A DNA stretch of 64,000 nucleotides from Mesorhizobium qingshengii (GTDB taxonomy: Bacteria; Pseudomonadota; Alphaproteobacteria; Rhizobiales; Rhizobiaceae): assembly GCF_900103325.1 (NCBI RefSeq), contig NZ_FMXM01000002.1:248001-312000 (forward strand), read 5' to 3'. The position numbers and the translations under genes are program-made. The notes under the pieces were generated by a model. The model did no database searches. It saw nothing but the letters and a program-made list of their open reading frames with translations, and was not told the DNA's origin. Shown piece after piece: positions 36,635 through 45,722 of the stretch. Positions within the stretch are counted from its first letter, which is position 1, and every line of letters starts with the position of its first letter.

Positions 36635-38113
36635 TTGGCATCATCGCTGACCACCTTCACCGACGAGGCGAAAATTGCGCTCGACACACTGTCGGGCCGC
36701 GCCACCGGGCTTTTTTCTCCATCGCTGCGCCTTGGCGTGACGGGATTATCACGCGCCGGCAAGACGGTCTTCATATCCGCCTTTGTTCACAACCTGATCC
36801 ATGGTGGGCGCCTGCCGCTGTTCGAGGCGCAGAAATCCGGGCGCATCGCCCGCGCCTTCCTTGAGCAGCAGCCGGACGACGCCGTACCGCGCTTCCAGTA
36901 CGAAGATCACATCGCCGCCTTGGTCAACGAGCGTGCCTGGCCTGACTCGACACGCGCCATTTCGGAGCTGCGGCTGACCATCGAATATGAATCGGCCTCC
37001 GGTTGGAGCCGCATGTTTTCCTCCGGCAAACTGTCGGTCGACATCGTCGACTATCCAGGTGAGTGGCTGCTCGACCTGCCGCTGCTGGGCAAATCCTTCG
37101 CCGATTTTTCGCGCGAGGCGCTCGAACTGGCCGCTCTGCCGGTGCGCGAGGATCTGTCGCGGGCCTGGCGGGCGATCTCAGCCGAAATCGACCCGAACGC
37201 CGACGCCGACGAGATGACCGCGCGCCGTCTGGGCGAAAGCTTCGCCGGCTACCTGAAAGCTTGCAAGCTCGACGAGCGGGCGCTTTCGACCTTGCCGCCC
37301 GGGCGCTTCCTGATGCCTGGCGATCTCGAAGGCTCTCCGGCGCTGACCTTCGCGCCCCTGGCCGATGTCGGCGACAGGCGCCCACGTCACGGGTCGCTGC
37401 ACGCCATGATGGAAAGGCGCTACGAGGCCTACAAGACCCATGTCGTCAAGCCCTTCTTCCGAGAACACATCGCACGTCTCGATCGCCAGATCGTGCTGAT
37501 CGACGCCATGCAGGCGCTGAACGCCGGCCCTGGCGCCATGGCTGACCTGGAGCGCGCGGTGACAGAGATCCTCAGCTGTTTCCGTCCTGGCCGGGGCAGC
37601 TTCCTCACCGACCTGTTTTCGCGGCGCATCGACCGCATTCTGGTTGCCGCGACAAAGGCCGATCACCTGCACCATGAAAGCCATGACCGTCTGCAGGCGA
37701 TCGTACGGCGGCTGGCCGACCGCGCCGTGGCGCGTGCGAATTTCACCGGCGCCGATGTCGACGTGGTCGCCATGGCGGCCGTGCGCGCGACGCGCGAGGG
37801 CACTGTCAAGCAAGGCCGAGAGACGCTTCCGGTCATCATCGGCACGCCGATCGCTGGCGAGAAGATCAATGGCGAAACGTTTGATGGAAAGACGGAAACG
37901 GCCATATTTCCCGGTGACTTGCCGGAGAGAATTGATGCAGTATTCGATGTTTCGGGACCCGACCACAGGCAGGACTCTGCCGATCCGACTATCCGCTTTG
38001 TCCGCTTCCGCCCGCCAAAGCTCGAACGCACGGCCGAAGGCGTTACGCTGTCGCTGCCGCATATCCGGCTCGACCGCGCCTTGCAGTTCCTGATTGGAGA
38101 TCATCTGGCATGA
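36635..38113 (+). CDS. ycjX: YcjX family P-loop GTPase-like protein (DUF463)
   Basis: A 492-residue protein with Walker A GLSRAGKTVF near residue 40, KLSVDIVDYPGEWLLDLPLL as the switch/Walker B region, and ATKADHLHHESHDR resembling the (N/T)KxD base-recognition motif. YcjX proteins are stress-linked nucleotide-binding proteins whose cellular role is unclear. The start codon is TTG 36635, with only a weak ribosome binding site. The stop overlaps ycjF (ATGA), so both are co-translated. Confidence 0.88.
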   Translation: MASSLTTFTDEAKIALDTLSGRATGLFSPSLRLGVTGLSRAGKTVFISAFVHNLIHGGRLPLFEAQKSGRIARAFLEQQPDDAVPRFQYEDHIAALVNERAWPDSTRAISELRLTIEYESASGWSRMFSSGKLSVDIVDYPGEWLLDLPLLGKSFADFSREALELAALPVREDLSRAWRAISAEIDPNADADEMTARRLGESFAGYLKACKLDERALSTLPPGRFLMPGDLEGSPALTFAPLADVGDRRPRHGSLHAMMERRYEAYKTHVVKPFFREHIARLDRQIVLIDAMQALNAGPGAMADLERAVTEILSCFRPGRGSFLTDLFSRRIDRILVAATKADHLHHESHDRLQAIVRRLADRAVARANFTGADVDVVAMAAVRATREGTVKQGRETLPVIIGTPIAGEKINGETFDGKTETAIFPGDLPERIDAVFDVSGPDHRQDSADPTIRFVRFRPPKLERTAEGVTLSLPHIRLDRALQFLIGDHLA

Positions 38114-39201
38114 CCGCGCCCCGCAAGCCGGCTGCATTCCGAATCGAGCCGGAAGCCGTATCAGGACAAGAGGCGCCGGAGGCGCGCCGCGCCCGGGCCG
38201 AAACCCAGCGCAAACCCCGCGCGATGAAGGCCGACACCGCGCTGGTCATACCGGCAAAGGTCGACGTCTTCGATGAGCCCGACATTGTCGCCGCCGAACC
38301 GCCACCGGCGATCGCCCCCAGAAAACGCTCGCTGCTCGGCAGCATCTTCTTCGGCGCGTTCGGGGTGCTGGTTTCGCTGGCCGTCGGCCTGTGGACCGAT
38401 CAGCTGATACGCGAGCTGTTCGCGCGCGCCGAATGGCTGGGCTGGCTGGCCGCCGGCATGGCGGCCATCGCCGCACTGGCACTCCTGGTCATCCTGATTC
38501 GCGAGTTCCTGGCCATCGCCCGCCTCGCCGAAGTCGAAAAGCTGCAAAAGCGGGCGCTCGATGCCATCGCGCGTGACGATCCCAGGGCGGCACGGTCGGT
38601 TGTCGACGAGCTGTCGGCCTTTGTCGCGGCCAAACCCGAGACCGCGGCCGGACGGCGAGCGCTCGCCGAACTGCGCGGCGAAATCATCGACGGCGGCAAT
38701 CTGGTGCGCCTGGCCGAAGCGGAAATTCTCGGCCCTCTCGATGCCAGGGCAAAGGTGATGATTCTCGAGGCCGCCAAACGCGTCTCGCTGGTGACGGCGG
38801 TCAGCCCGCGCGCGCTCGTCGATGTCGCCTATGTCGTGTTCGAGGCCGGGCGCCTCATTCGCCGCCTCTCGGAGCTCTATGGCGGGCGGCCTGGAACGCT
38901 GGGTTTCTTCCGCCTGGCACGCAGCGTGCTCGCCCATCTGGCGGTCACCGGCTCGATCGCGGTTGGCGACAGTTTTGTCCAGCAGATCGTCGGCCACGGC
39001 CTGGCGGCACGCCTTTCGGCCAAGCTTGGCGAGGGTGTCATCAACGGCATGATGACGGCGCGCATCGGCATCGCCGCGATGGAGACGGCAAGACCCCTGC
39101 CCTTCAGCGCCGCCAGGCGTCCAGGACTGGGCGATTTCCTGTCCGCGCTGACATCGTTTGCAACAAAGAAAGACGCCGAAACAACCGAGCCCGGCAAATA
39201 A
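38110..39201 (+). CDS. ycjF: YcjF family inner membrane protein (TIGR01620/DUF697)
   Basis: A 363-residue protein with a charged N-terminal ~75 residues, two membrane helices (LLGSIFFGAFGVLVSLAVGL and LGWLAAGMAAIAALALLVIL), and a C-terminal DUF697-like helical domain. Landmarks in that domain are AAKRVSLVTAVSPRALVDVA and LYGGRPGTLGFFRLARSVLA, then MMTARIGIAAMETARPLPF. YcjF is the constant membrane partner of YcjX. Its start overlaps the ycjX stop by 4 bases. Confidence 0.9.
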   Translation: MTAPRKPAAFRIEPEAVSGQEAPEARRARAETQRKPRAMKADTALVIPAKVDVFDEPDIVAAEPPPAIAPRKRSLLGSIFFGAFGVLVSLAVGLWTDQLIRELFARAEWLGWLAAGMAAIAALALLVILIREFLAIARLAEVEKLQKRALDAIARDDPRAARSVVDELSAFVAAKPETAAGRRALAELRGEIIDGGNLVRLAEAEILGPLDARAKVMILEAAKRVSLVTAVSPRALVDVAYVVFEAGRLIRRLSELYGGRPGTLGFFRLARSVLAHLAVTGSIAVGDSFVQQIVGHGLAARLSAKLGEGVINGMMTARIGIAAMETARPLPFSAARRPGLGDFLSALTSFATKKDAETTEPGK

Positions 39202-39324
39202 CGCCCGCGCCTTCCGCACGGTTACCGGATTGCGGTTTCGATGCCCGGCAGTGACGAAGCATTAACCAATCTTGTTCATGGTCAGACGGGTTTCAAACAG
39301 CCTCTTTGTTGCCGGGTGTCGTCG

Positions 39325-39879
39325 ATGAAAAGCGTAATACTGTCCAGCGTCCTGCCCTTGGCGGCCGCGATCACCACAGTCGTCGGTATTGCCTCAGCGG
39401 CTTCCGCGGCGGAACCGGACAAGCAGTTCTTCCAGTCGGCCGAAGGCAAGTGGGTCGGCCCAGGCGAAATCGTCGCCGGCAAGTACAAGGGCACGAAATT
39501 CAACTGCAGCTTCACCGGCTCGACGCCCGACGGCAAGATGGGCATGACGCTCGATGGCGGCTGCCGGGTCGGCATGTTCACCCAGCAGATGTCGGCCAGG
39601 ATCGAGCGCAAGGGCCGCGAGGGCTACAGGGGCAGCTTCATGGGTGGAGCGGCCGGTGCCGGTCTTGATATCGTCGGCGGCAATGTGGTCGATGCCCGCA
39701 AGGTGGTTTTCACCATCAATCGCAATCAGTTGCGCGGTGTCATGCAGGCTCGCATTCCCGACGACAATTCGATGACGGTGACCGTTGCGGTCCGAGTCTC
39801 CGATCAGCTGGTACCGGTGATCGGCATGAGCCTGAAGCGGGTTGATACGGTCCAAGTCGGCTCCATCGCGCCGAACTGA
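39325..39879 (+). CDS. Exported protein, function unknown
   Basis: A 184-residue protein with a signal peptide (MKSVILSSVLPLAAAITTVV, cleavage after ASAASA). The mature part (FFQSAEGKWVGPGEIVAGKY, CSFTGSTPDGKMGMTLDGGC) suggests a beta-barrel or lipocalin-like fold with two Cys that may form a disulfide. It ends SLKRVDTVQVGSIAPN. The family is common in rhizobia but unnamed. An intrinsic terminator shared with the convergent small gene lies about 25 bases downstream. Confidence 0.7.
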   Translation: MKSVILSSVLPLAAAITTVVGIASAASAAEPDKQFFQSAEGKWVGPGEIVAGKYKGTKFNCSFTGSTPDGKMGMTLDGGCRVGMFTQQMSARIERKGREGYRGSFMGGAAGAGLDIVGGNVVDARKVVFTINRNQLRGVMQARIPDDNSMTVTVAVRVSDQLVPVIGMSLKRVDTVQVGSIAPN

Positions 39880-39902
39880 ACAATCATCGGTCGCCTGAAA
39901 CA

Positions 39903-39932
39903 GAAAAGGCGGCGACCCAACGGTCACCGCCT
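39903..39932 (-). terminator. Intrinsic terminator of the small lipoprotein-like gene
   Basis: On the minus strand AGGCGGTGACC and GGTCGCCGCCT pair over 11 bases (one G-U) around a 4-base loop, followed by TTTT. It lies 27 bases beyond the stop codon at 39959. Because it sits between convergent genes it may also act for the plus-strand gene. Confidence 0.85.
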
Positions 39933-39958
39933 CGTTGAAACCGTTTTGATCAGGGCGC

Positions 39959-40225
39959 TTAGCCCTTGATCGCGGCCGTCACCTCGTCATAGGCCTTGCA
40001 GGCGTCGGCCAGTGTCGTGGCGCCCTGATACTTGGTTGTCACCGCCTGTACCTTGGCCGTCAGATCAGCCGCCTTGGATGGATCCTTGGTGATCGCCTCC
40101 TGCAGCGCGGCAGCCATGTCCTGCGCCTTCTTGGTCGCGATCTCGGCCGTGCACTCCGGCGCCTTCGAACAAGCCGAACCGGCAAGCACCGCCAAGCCGA
40201 CGGCAACAAACAAAAACTTCTTCAT
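39959..40225 (-). CDS. Small exported protein or lipoprotein, unknown
   Basis: An 88-residue protein starting MKKFLFVAVGLAVLAGSACS. The GSAC site could be a weak lipobox, with Cys19 as the lipid-modified residue. The mature part is helical and charged (ECTAEIATKKAQDMAAALQE, AADLTAKVQAVTTKYQGATT). GAGGAG lies 9 bases before ATG 40225. It is similar in size to small helical periplasmic proteins with unknown roles. Confidence 0.65.
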   Translation of the reverse strand: MKKFLFVAVGLAVLAGSACSKAPECTAEIATKKAQDMAAALQEAITKDPSKAADLTAKVQAVTTKYQGATTLADACKAYDEVTAAIKG

Positions 40226-40427
40226 GTCAGTCATCTCCTCAAAAAGGGCACGACTTGATCGTCGCTCGCCCTCCAATGGCCGAAGCCAGTCGTCCTTAGC
40301 CTTCGATTGTGGCAACAAGCAACGCGCGTCTGGCGTAAACTTGTGCAACGCGCCTACAACATTGCCGGTGGGATTTGCACTGTCCCCCTGCTGAAGCTCT
40401 TATCCCTGCCGATTGGCGCATACCTGT

Positions 40428-40538
40428 GAAAATCGGAATCGATTTTCGCTGGGATCCATGTGCAAAAACAAAATGCTGCCTTACGAAAATCGGAATCGAT
40501 TTTCGCTGGGATCATGCGCAAAATTGAATGCTGCAGCG
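40428..40538. repeat. Two tandem copies of a palindromic intergenic repeat
   Basis: Two ~53-base units start at 40428 and 40485 (offset 57). Each begins GAAAATCGGAATCGATTTTC (AAAATCG-N4-CGATTTT palindrome) and continues CGCTGGGATC, then a diverged ATGCGCAAAA/AATGCTGC part. Elements with this core are abundant in Mesorhizobium and related genomes. They fill most of the 388-base gap 40226-40613 upstream of the antiporter gene; no gene is seen in that gap. Confidence 0.8.
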
Positions 40539-40613
40539 TCATTTGGATGTCCGCGAGGACTGTCTTGTGCCGCAGCTCCGACTGCATAAGGCTGCGGTCC
40601 TCAAACAAGCGGA

Positions 40614-42458
40614 ATGGCGGGCATGGCGGTAGAGGCATCGAGCAGCGATCTGGTCCAGGTGGTGGCACTACTTGCTGCCGGCGTCGTCGCCGTTCCCATC
40701 TTCAAGCGCATGGGCCTTGGCTCCATTCTTGGCTATCTGGCCGCCGGCGTGGTGATCGGCCCGTTCGGTCTTCGCATCTTTTCCGAATCGGGAGCCATTC
40801 TTCATGTCGCCGAGCTCGGCGTGGTGATGTTCCTGTTCATCATCGGGTTGGAAATGCAGCCGTCACGGCTGTGGGGCCTGCGCCGCGAGATCTTTGGCCT
40901 TGGTGCACTGCAGGTCGGCGTCTGCGCCGTTTTGCTGACCGGTGTCGGCGTGGCCGGAGGCTTTCCAATCTCGCAATCCTTCGTCGCCGGCGCCGGCTTC
41001 GTGCTGACCTCGACGGCAATCGTCATGCAACTGCTCGAGGAGCGCGGCGAAATCGCCGCGCCGAAAGGCCAGCGCATTGTCTCCATCCTGCTGCTCGAGG
41101 ATCTGGCGATCGTGCCGCTGCTGGCCCTGATTGCATTCCTGGCACCCGGCGGTGCCGATACCAGCCTGGCGGAACGCCTGACCGAGATCGGCATCGGTCT
41201 TGCCGCGATCGTCGGACTGGTGCTGGCCGGACGCTATCTGCTCAATCCTTTCTTCCGCATCCTGGCGGATGCCCGTGCCCGCGAGGTGATGACGGCGGCG
41301 GCACTTCTGGTCGTTCTCGGGTCCGCGCTCGCCATGCAGCTCAGCGGCCTGTCAATGGCGATGGGCGCATTCCTGGCCGGCGTACTTCTGTCCGAATCGA
41401 CCTTCCGCCATCAGCTCGAAGCCGACATCGAACCGTTCCGCGGCATCCTGCTCGGCCTGTTCTTCCTTGCGGTCGGCATGTCGCTCGACCTGCATGTGGT
41501 GGTCGAGAACTGGCGGCTGGTCGCCATCTATGTCGTCGCCTACATGGTGATGAAGGCGCTCGGCATCTACATCGTCGCCCGCATCCTGAAAACCGGCCAC
41601 CGCGAAGCTCTGGAACGTGCGGTCTTCATGGCGCAAGGCGGCGAATTCGCCTTTGTCCTCTATTCCGCCGCCGCCGCGGTCGGCATCATCGACAGTCAGG
41701 CCAACGCGACGCTGACCGCGATCGTCATCATCTCCATGGTGCTGACGCCACTGGCGATCGTCGCGCTGCGGTACCTCACGCCGCGCGACGAGCAGTCGCT
41801 CGATGGGGTCGATGTTGCGGACGGCCTCACCGGAAGCGTCCTGATCATCGGCTTCGGCCGCTTTGGCCAGATCGCCAGCCAGCCGCTGCTGCTGCGCGGC
41901 ATCGATGTGTCGATCATCGACAATGAGGTCGAAATGATCCAGGCCGCGGCCGATTTCGGCTTCAAGGTCTATTATGGCGACGGCACGCGGCTGGACATCC
42001 TGCATGCTGCTGGCGCCGGCCGGGCGCGCGCCGTGCTGATCTGCGTCGACAAACCCGATGTCGCCGTTCGCATCGCCCAGCTGATCAAGGCCGAATTCCC
42101 TTTGCTAACGGTGCTGGCACGGGCTTTTGACCGCGGAACAGCGCTGCAGCTCATTCGCGCCGGCGTCGACTTCCAGCTGCGTGAAACCTTCGAATCGGCG
42201 TTGGTTTTCGGCGGCTCGGCCCTGGAATCACTCGGCGTCGATCCGGAAGATGTGGCCGACGTCATCGAGGATGTCCGCCGCCGCGACGCGGCCCGCTTCG
42301 AGACGCAGCTCGCCGAAGGCATCCGCGCCGGACAGCGCTTCCTGAAGGGCAATATCGGCACACCCATCCCCACGCCCCTCACGCAGCCGCGCCGCGCCGG
42401 CCAGGCACTCAACGAAGAGACGGCCGACGTGCTGCACAAATCCGAACCTGCGGACTAA
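40614..42458 (+). CDS. CPA2 family cation:proton antiporter with TrkA-N domain (KefB/KefC-like)
   Basis: A 614-residue protein. About 12 membrane helices (MGLGSILGYLAAGVVIGPFG, ELGVVMFLFIIGLEMQPSRL, GLFFLAVGMSLDLHVVVENW) are followed by an NAD-binding RCK/TrkA-N domain (SVLIIGFGRFGQIASQPLLL, SIIDNEVEMIQAAADFGFKV). It exports K+ or exchanges Na+/H+ and may be gated by nucleotide or glutathione adducts. The glutathione-gating accessory gene kefF/kefG is not adjacent. ATG 40623 is an alternative start. It lies after the repeat pair and is followed closely by DUF924. Confidence 0.9.
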   Translation: MAGMAVEASSSDLVQVVALLAAGVVAVPIFKRMGLGSILGYLAAGVVIGPFGLRIFSESGAILHVAELGVVMFLFIIGLEMQPSRLWGLRREIFGLGALQVGVCAVLLTGVGVAGGFPISQSFVAGAGFVLTSTAIVMQLLEERGEIAAPKGQRIVSILLLEDLAIVPLLALIAFLAPGGADTSLAERLTEIGIGLAAIVGLVLAGRYLLNPFFRILADARAREVMTAAALLVVLGSALAMQLSGLSMAMGAFLAGVLLSESTFRHQLEADIEPFRGILLGLFFLAVGMSLDLHVVVENWRLVAIYVVAYMVMKALGIYIVARILKTGHREALERAVFMAQGGEFAFVLYSAAAAVGIIDSQANATLTAIVIISMVLTPLAIVALRYLTPRDEQSLDGVDVADGLTGSVLIIGFGRFGQIASQPLLLRGIDVSIIDNEVEMIQAAADFGFKVYYGDGTRLDILHAAGAGRARAVLICVDKPDVAVRIAQLIKAEFPLLTVLARAFDRGTALQLIRAGVDFQLRETFESALVFGGSALESLGVDPEDVADVIEDVRRRDAARFETQLAEGIRAGQRFLKGNIGTPIPTPLTQPRRAGQALNEETADVLHKSEPAD

Positions 42459-42472
42459 ACAAGGAACCAAGC

Positions 42473-43018
42473 ATGGAATTGGACAGCAGAGCCCTGTCGG
42501 TCACCAAATTCTGGCGTGATGCCGGCGAGGATGCATGGTTCGAGAAAAACGAGGCTTTCGATGCCGACTTCCGCAACCGCTTTCTCGACCTGCACTATGC
42601 AGCCGCGCGGCGTGAATGCGACGACTGGTCGGCGCATGCCGAGGGTTCGCTGTCGCTGATGATCCTGCTCGACCAGTTTCCGCGAAACTGCTTTCGCGGC
42701 ACCGGCCACATGTACGCGACCGACCAGCTCGCCAGATATTTCGCCGGAAAGGCGATCGCGGCCGGCCATGATCTGGAGCTCGACGAAGAAATCCGCGTCT
42801 TCCTCTATCTGCCGTATGAGCATTCGGAACTTCTCGCCGACCAGCAGATATCGGTCGATCTGACGCAGGCCAGGGCCGAACCCTATCTGAAGTACGCTGT
42901 CGAGCACCGTGATATCATCCTGCGTTTCGGCCGCTTTCCGCACCGAAACAGGATGCTAGGCCGCGAGACCACACCGCAGGAGCAGGCGTTTCTGGATGGC
43001 GGCGGATTTTCGGGTTAG
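42473..43018 (+). CDS. DUF924 family protein
   Basis: A 181-residue helical protein of the DUF924 family (TPR-like fold). Typical stretches are KFWRDAGEDAWFEKNEAFDA, LSLMILLDQFPRNCFRGTGH and ILRFGRFPHRNRMLGRETTP. The biochemical function of the family is unknown. AAGGA precedes ATG 42473 and only 14 bases separate it from the antiporter stop, so the two are likely co-transcribed. Confidence 0.9.
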   Translation: MELDSRALSVTKFWRDAGEDAWFEKNEAFDADFRNRFLDLHYAAARRECDDWSAHAEGSLSLMILLDQFPRNCFRGTGHMYATDQLARYFAGKAIAAGHDLELDEEIRVFLYLPYEHSELLADQQISVDLTQARAEPYLKYAVEHRDIILRFGRFPHRNRMLGRETTPQEQAFLDGGGFSG

Positions 43019-43048
43019 AAGGGTCCCGTTGCCGCCTCGCCTCTGGCC

Positions 43049-43561
43049 TCAGACCAGCCACCAATCCCGGCCGGATGGCAATCGCTCGATACCAGAGGTG
43101 TCGACGGCGACCAGCCGATCCGTGATGCTGCGACCGCCGACAACCAGGCCGGGCGCGATCTCGGCCAGCGGCGCCAGCACGAAGGCGCGCTCCAGCATGC
43201 GCGGGTGCGGTACTTCCAGCCCAGTCTCGTGAATGACGCGTTCGCCAAACACCAGAATGTCGATATCGATCAACCGCGGCCCCCAACGCTCCTCGCGCAC
43301 CCGCTTCAGCTTGTGCTCGGCATCGAGACAGAGGTCGAGCAAGGCACGCGGCGCAAGCCTGGTGGAAATTTCGGCAGCCGCATTGAGAAAGTCCGGCTGA
43401 TCGAGCTTGCCCCAGGGCGGCGTGCGATAAAGCGAGGAGACGCCGGTGACGCGCGTGTCGCCATCGGCATCCAGCATGCGCAGCGCCGCGCCCATTGACT
43501 TCGCCGGGTCGCCAAGATTGCCGCCAAGGCTGAGGTAGACCGTGCTATTCGGGCCAGACAA
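43049..43561 (-). CDS. folK: 2-amino-4-hydroxy-6-hydroxymethyldihydropteridine pyrophosphokinase
   Basis: A 170-residue HPPK. It transfers pyrophosphate from ATP to the hydroxymethyl pterin in folate synthesis. The start YLSLGGNLGDPAKSMGAALR, the catalytic loop TGVSSLYRTPPWGKLDQPDF and the HPPK signature RWGPRLIDIDILVFG with the Mg-binding DIDIL are all intact. It overlaps the end of folB by 17 bases and is the last gene of folP-folB-folK. Confidence 0.95.
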   Translation of the reverse strand: MSGPNSTVYLSLGGNLGDPAKSMGAALRMLDADGDTRVTGVSSLYRTPPWGKLDQPDFLNAAAEISTRLAPRALLDLCLDAEHKLKRVREERWGPRLIDIDILVFGERVIHETGLEVPHPRMLERAFVLAPLAEIAPGLVVGGRSITDRLVAVDTSGIERLPSGRDWWLV

Positions 43562-43904
43562 CGGTCACCTCGACGTAATCGAGCACGCCGGGCACCGGGG
43601 CGTTGGGCTTGCGCACCGTGATCTCGGCTTTTTTGATCTGCGGAAAACGCGCCGTCAGCGCACGGGCCACTTCGAGCGCCAAGGCCTCGATCAGAAAGCG
43701 CCGCTGCCCCGTAATGATCTTTTCGATCACCGTGAAGGCGATACCATAGTTGACGGTGTCCTCGATGGAATCCTCGACGAGGGCCCGGCCGGGATCAACC
43801 GTGAGAGCGGCATCGACATAGAAGCGCTGACCGAGCCTTTCCTCCTCGTCCAGCACGCCGTGCCGAGCAAAGAAGGCGCAATTCTTCATGCGGATGACAT
43901 ACAT
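43545..43904 (-). CDS. folB: Dihydroneopterin aldolase
   Basis: A 119-residue aldolase that cleaves dihydroneopterin to the 6-hydroxymethyl pterin used by FolK. Landmarks are MKNCAFFARHGVLDEEERLG (His and Gly of the active site), EDTVNYGIAFTVIEKIITGQ and KPNAPVPGVLDYVEVTVVW. It starts 3 bases after the folP stop and overlaps folK. Confidence 0.93.
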   Translation of the reverse strand: MYVIRMKNCAFFARHGVLDEEERLGQRFYVDAALTVDPGRALVEDSIEDTVNYGIAFTVIEKIITGQRRFLIEALALEVARALTARFPQIKKAEITVRKPNAPVPGVLDYVEVTVVWPE

Positions 43905-43907
43905 TGC

Positions 43908-44759
43908 TCAGCAGCCTGCTCGCTCGGTTTCACGCGCCAGCATAGCATCTGCGAGCGCCAGCGCGTCCACGTTGAATGCGACATCATGGACGCGAAACAG
44001 ATCGGCGCCCTTGAGCCTCAGGATAACGCTGGTCGCCGCCGTCCCAGCAGCTCTGTCGGCCGCGTCACGGCCGGTGACGGTACCGATGAAGCGTTTTCGC
44101 GACGTGCCGGCCATCAGCGGAAAGCCGAGCGCGGTGAGTTCGGAAAACCGCGCCATCAGGTCGAGATTTTCCTCGGCCGTCTCCTTGGCAAAGCCAAATC
44201 CGGCATCAAGCACGATGTGGTCGTCGGTAACTCCGTGTCGGCGGGCGATCTCCAGCGATTTTCCGAGGAACGCCAACTGGTCGGCGATCACATCCGGCAG
44301 CTTCTCGCGATCTCGCCCTGTATGCATGATGACAAGGCCGGCGCCGGTGTCGGCGGCGACACGCGCAATGTCGGGCTCGCGCTGCAGCCCCCAGACATCG
44401 TTGACAATATGCGAGCCGGCGGCGACGGCAAGCCGGGCAGTGTCCGCGCGATAGGTGTCGACCGAAATAAGCACCTCGCCGGAGTTCGCCAGCGCCTCGA
44501 TCACGGGCAGGATGCGGGCCTGCTCCTCGCGGGCCGATATCGCGGCAGCACCGGGGCGGGTCGATTCTCCGCCGACGTCGACGACCAGCGCCCCTTCCCC
44601 CACCATTCGGCGTGCCTGGACCAGCGCCTTTTCGGGCGCATCGAACAGACCACCGTCGGAAAAGCTGTCGGGCGTGACATTGAGGATGCCGACGACCACC
44701 GCCTTGCCGCCAAGCTCGAGATGGCGTCCATGCGCCAGTTGCCATCGCCTGGCCGTCAT
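43908..44759 (-). CDS. folP: Dihydropteroate synthase
   Basis: A 283-residue DHPS, target of sulfonamides. It joins p-aminobenzoate to the pterin pyrophosphate. The signature VVVGILNVTPDSFSDGG near the N-terminus, VDVGGESTRPGA, IVNDVWGL, VLDAGFGFAKETAEENLDLM and MAGTSRKRFIGTVTG are all present, the last containing the conserved SRK. First gene of the folP-folB-folK unit, divergent from the DUF922 gene. Confidence 0.96.
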   Translation of the reverse strand: MTARRWQLAHGRHLELGGKAVVVGILNVTPDSFSDGGLFDAPEKALVQARRMVGEGALVVDVGGESTRPGAAAISAREEQARILPVIEALANSGEVLISVDTYRADTARLAVAAGSHIVNDVWGLQREPDIARVAADTGAGLVIMHTGRDREKLPDVIADQLAFLGKSLEIARRHGVTDDHIVLDAGFGFAKETAEENLDLMARFSELTALGFPLMAGTSRKRFIGTVTGRDAADRAAGTAATSVILRLKGADLFRVHDVAFNVDALALADAMLARETERAGC

Positions 44760-44859
44760 TGCTCAGCAACCATGGGGCTCATCAACCATGTGTGATCCGC
44801 AGCGGATCAATTCCGTTGCGTCGGCAACGGCCGTAACGCAAGGTGGCCGAAGAGGCAAC

Positions 44860-45504
44860 ATGATGAAACGATCCATGCTTTGCATGAAACGATCCCTGCT
44901 TGGCGCACTGCTGCTTGCCGTGACCCCGCTCCCGGCGGGCGCCGCCAATCTCGTCAAGACATACAGCTATTTTTCCATTGACGGCAGCACGCTCGACGAT
45001 ATCGAGATGCAGCTCTCCAAACGTGGTCCCGAGGTGAAAAGCACGGGGGGGCGGCACCCGGGCGCCACGCAGATGGCGTTCACGACCCGCACCAGTTATG
45101 CGCAGACATCGAACTCCTGCCGGATCGCCGACGCGGTGGTGACCGTCAAGGTGAAGGTGATCCTTCCCAGGTGGCGCCGCCCACGCAAGGCGGATGCCGA
45201 TGTGAGGCTGTTCTGGGATACGTTGTCCGCCGACATCAAGCGCCATGAGGAGCGCCATGTGGAGATTGCCAGGAACCATGGCCGCGAACTCGAAGATGCC
45301 CTGAAAGCAACCTACCCGCAAAGGAATTGCGAGGCGGCCAAGGCCAAGGCCGCCGAAATCACCGCGGCAGTGCTCGCCAGGCATGACCAGGATCAATTGC
45401 GGTTCGACCGCGCCGAAAGCGTCAATTTCGAAAGTCGCATCCTGCGGCTGCTGCGCTACCGGACGCAGCGCATCGACAACGGCCGGCTGCCACCGCCGAC
45501 CTAG
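44860..45504 (+). CDS. DUF922 family predicted zinc protease, exported
   Basis: A 214-residue protein with a signal peptide (residues ~1-28, ending AGAA) and a zinc-protease-like motif in DIKRHEERHVEIARNHGREL (HExxH). The mature start LVKTYSYFSIDGSTLDDIEM is typical of DUF922, a family of predicted secreted metalloproteases; the substrate is unknown. The signal peptide contains a tandem copy of seven codons (MKRSMLC then MKRSLLG). Three in-frame ATG codons (44860, 44863, 44884) compete as start; the first has AGAGG 5 bases before it. Confidence 0.85.
   Translation: MMKRSMLCMKRSLLGALLLAVTPLPAGAANLVKTYSYFSIDGSTLDDIEMQLSKRGPEVKSTGGRHPGATQMAFTTRTSYAQTSNSCRIADAVVTVKVKVILPRWRRPRKADADVRLFWDTLSADIKRHEERHVEIARNHGRELEDALKATYPQRNCEAAKAKAAEITAAVLARHDQDQLRFDRAESVNFESRILRLLRYRTQRIDNGRLPPPT
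44863..44904 (+). repeat. 21-base tandem duplication inside the DUF922 signal peptide
   Basis: Positions 44863-44883 and 44884-44904 are identical at 19 of 21 bases. The unit begins ATGAAACGATCC and encodes MKRSMLC then MKRSLLG, so each copy brings its own ATG and Lys-Arg n-region. Confidence 0.9.
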
Positions 45505-45722
45505 GTCGTGGCGATGCGTTCAACGGTGGCGGCGCGAGCCAATTCAGCCGAAGCATGGTGCCAGCTTCGGAAAATTTTCGAGCACCGGTCGAAATCCGCC
45601 TATACGGGACGACATATGTCAGGTTCGCGATGCGAACCTCGAAAGATCAATGCGACTAACCCGGTCAACGCACTGGGATGGCTGAATGAGGCCGCCAGCC
45701 GCAAGCATACGGATGATTGGAC

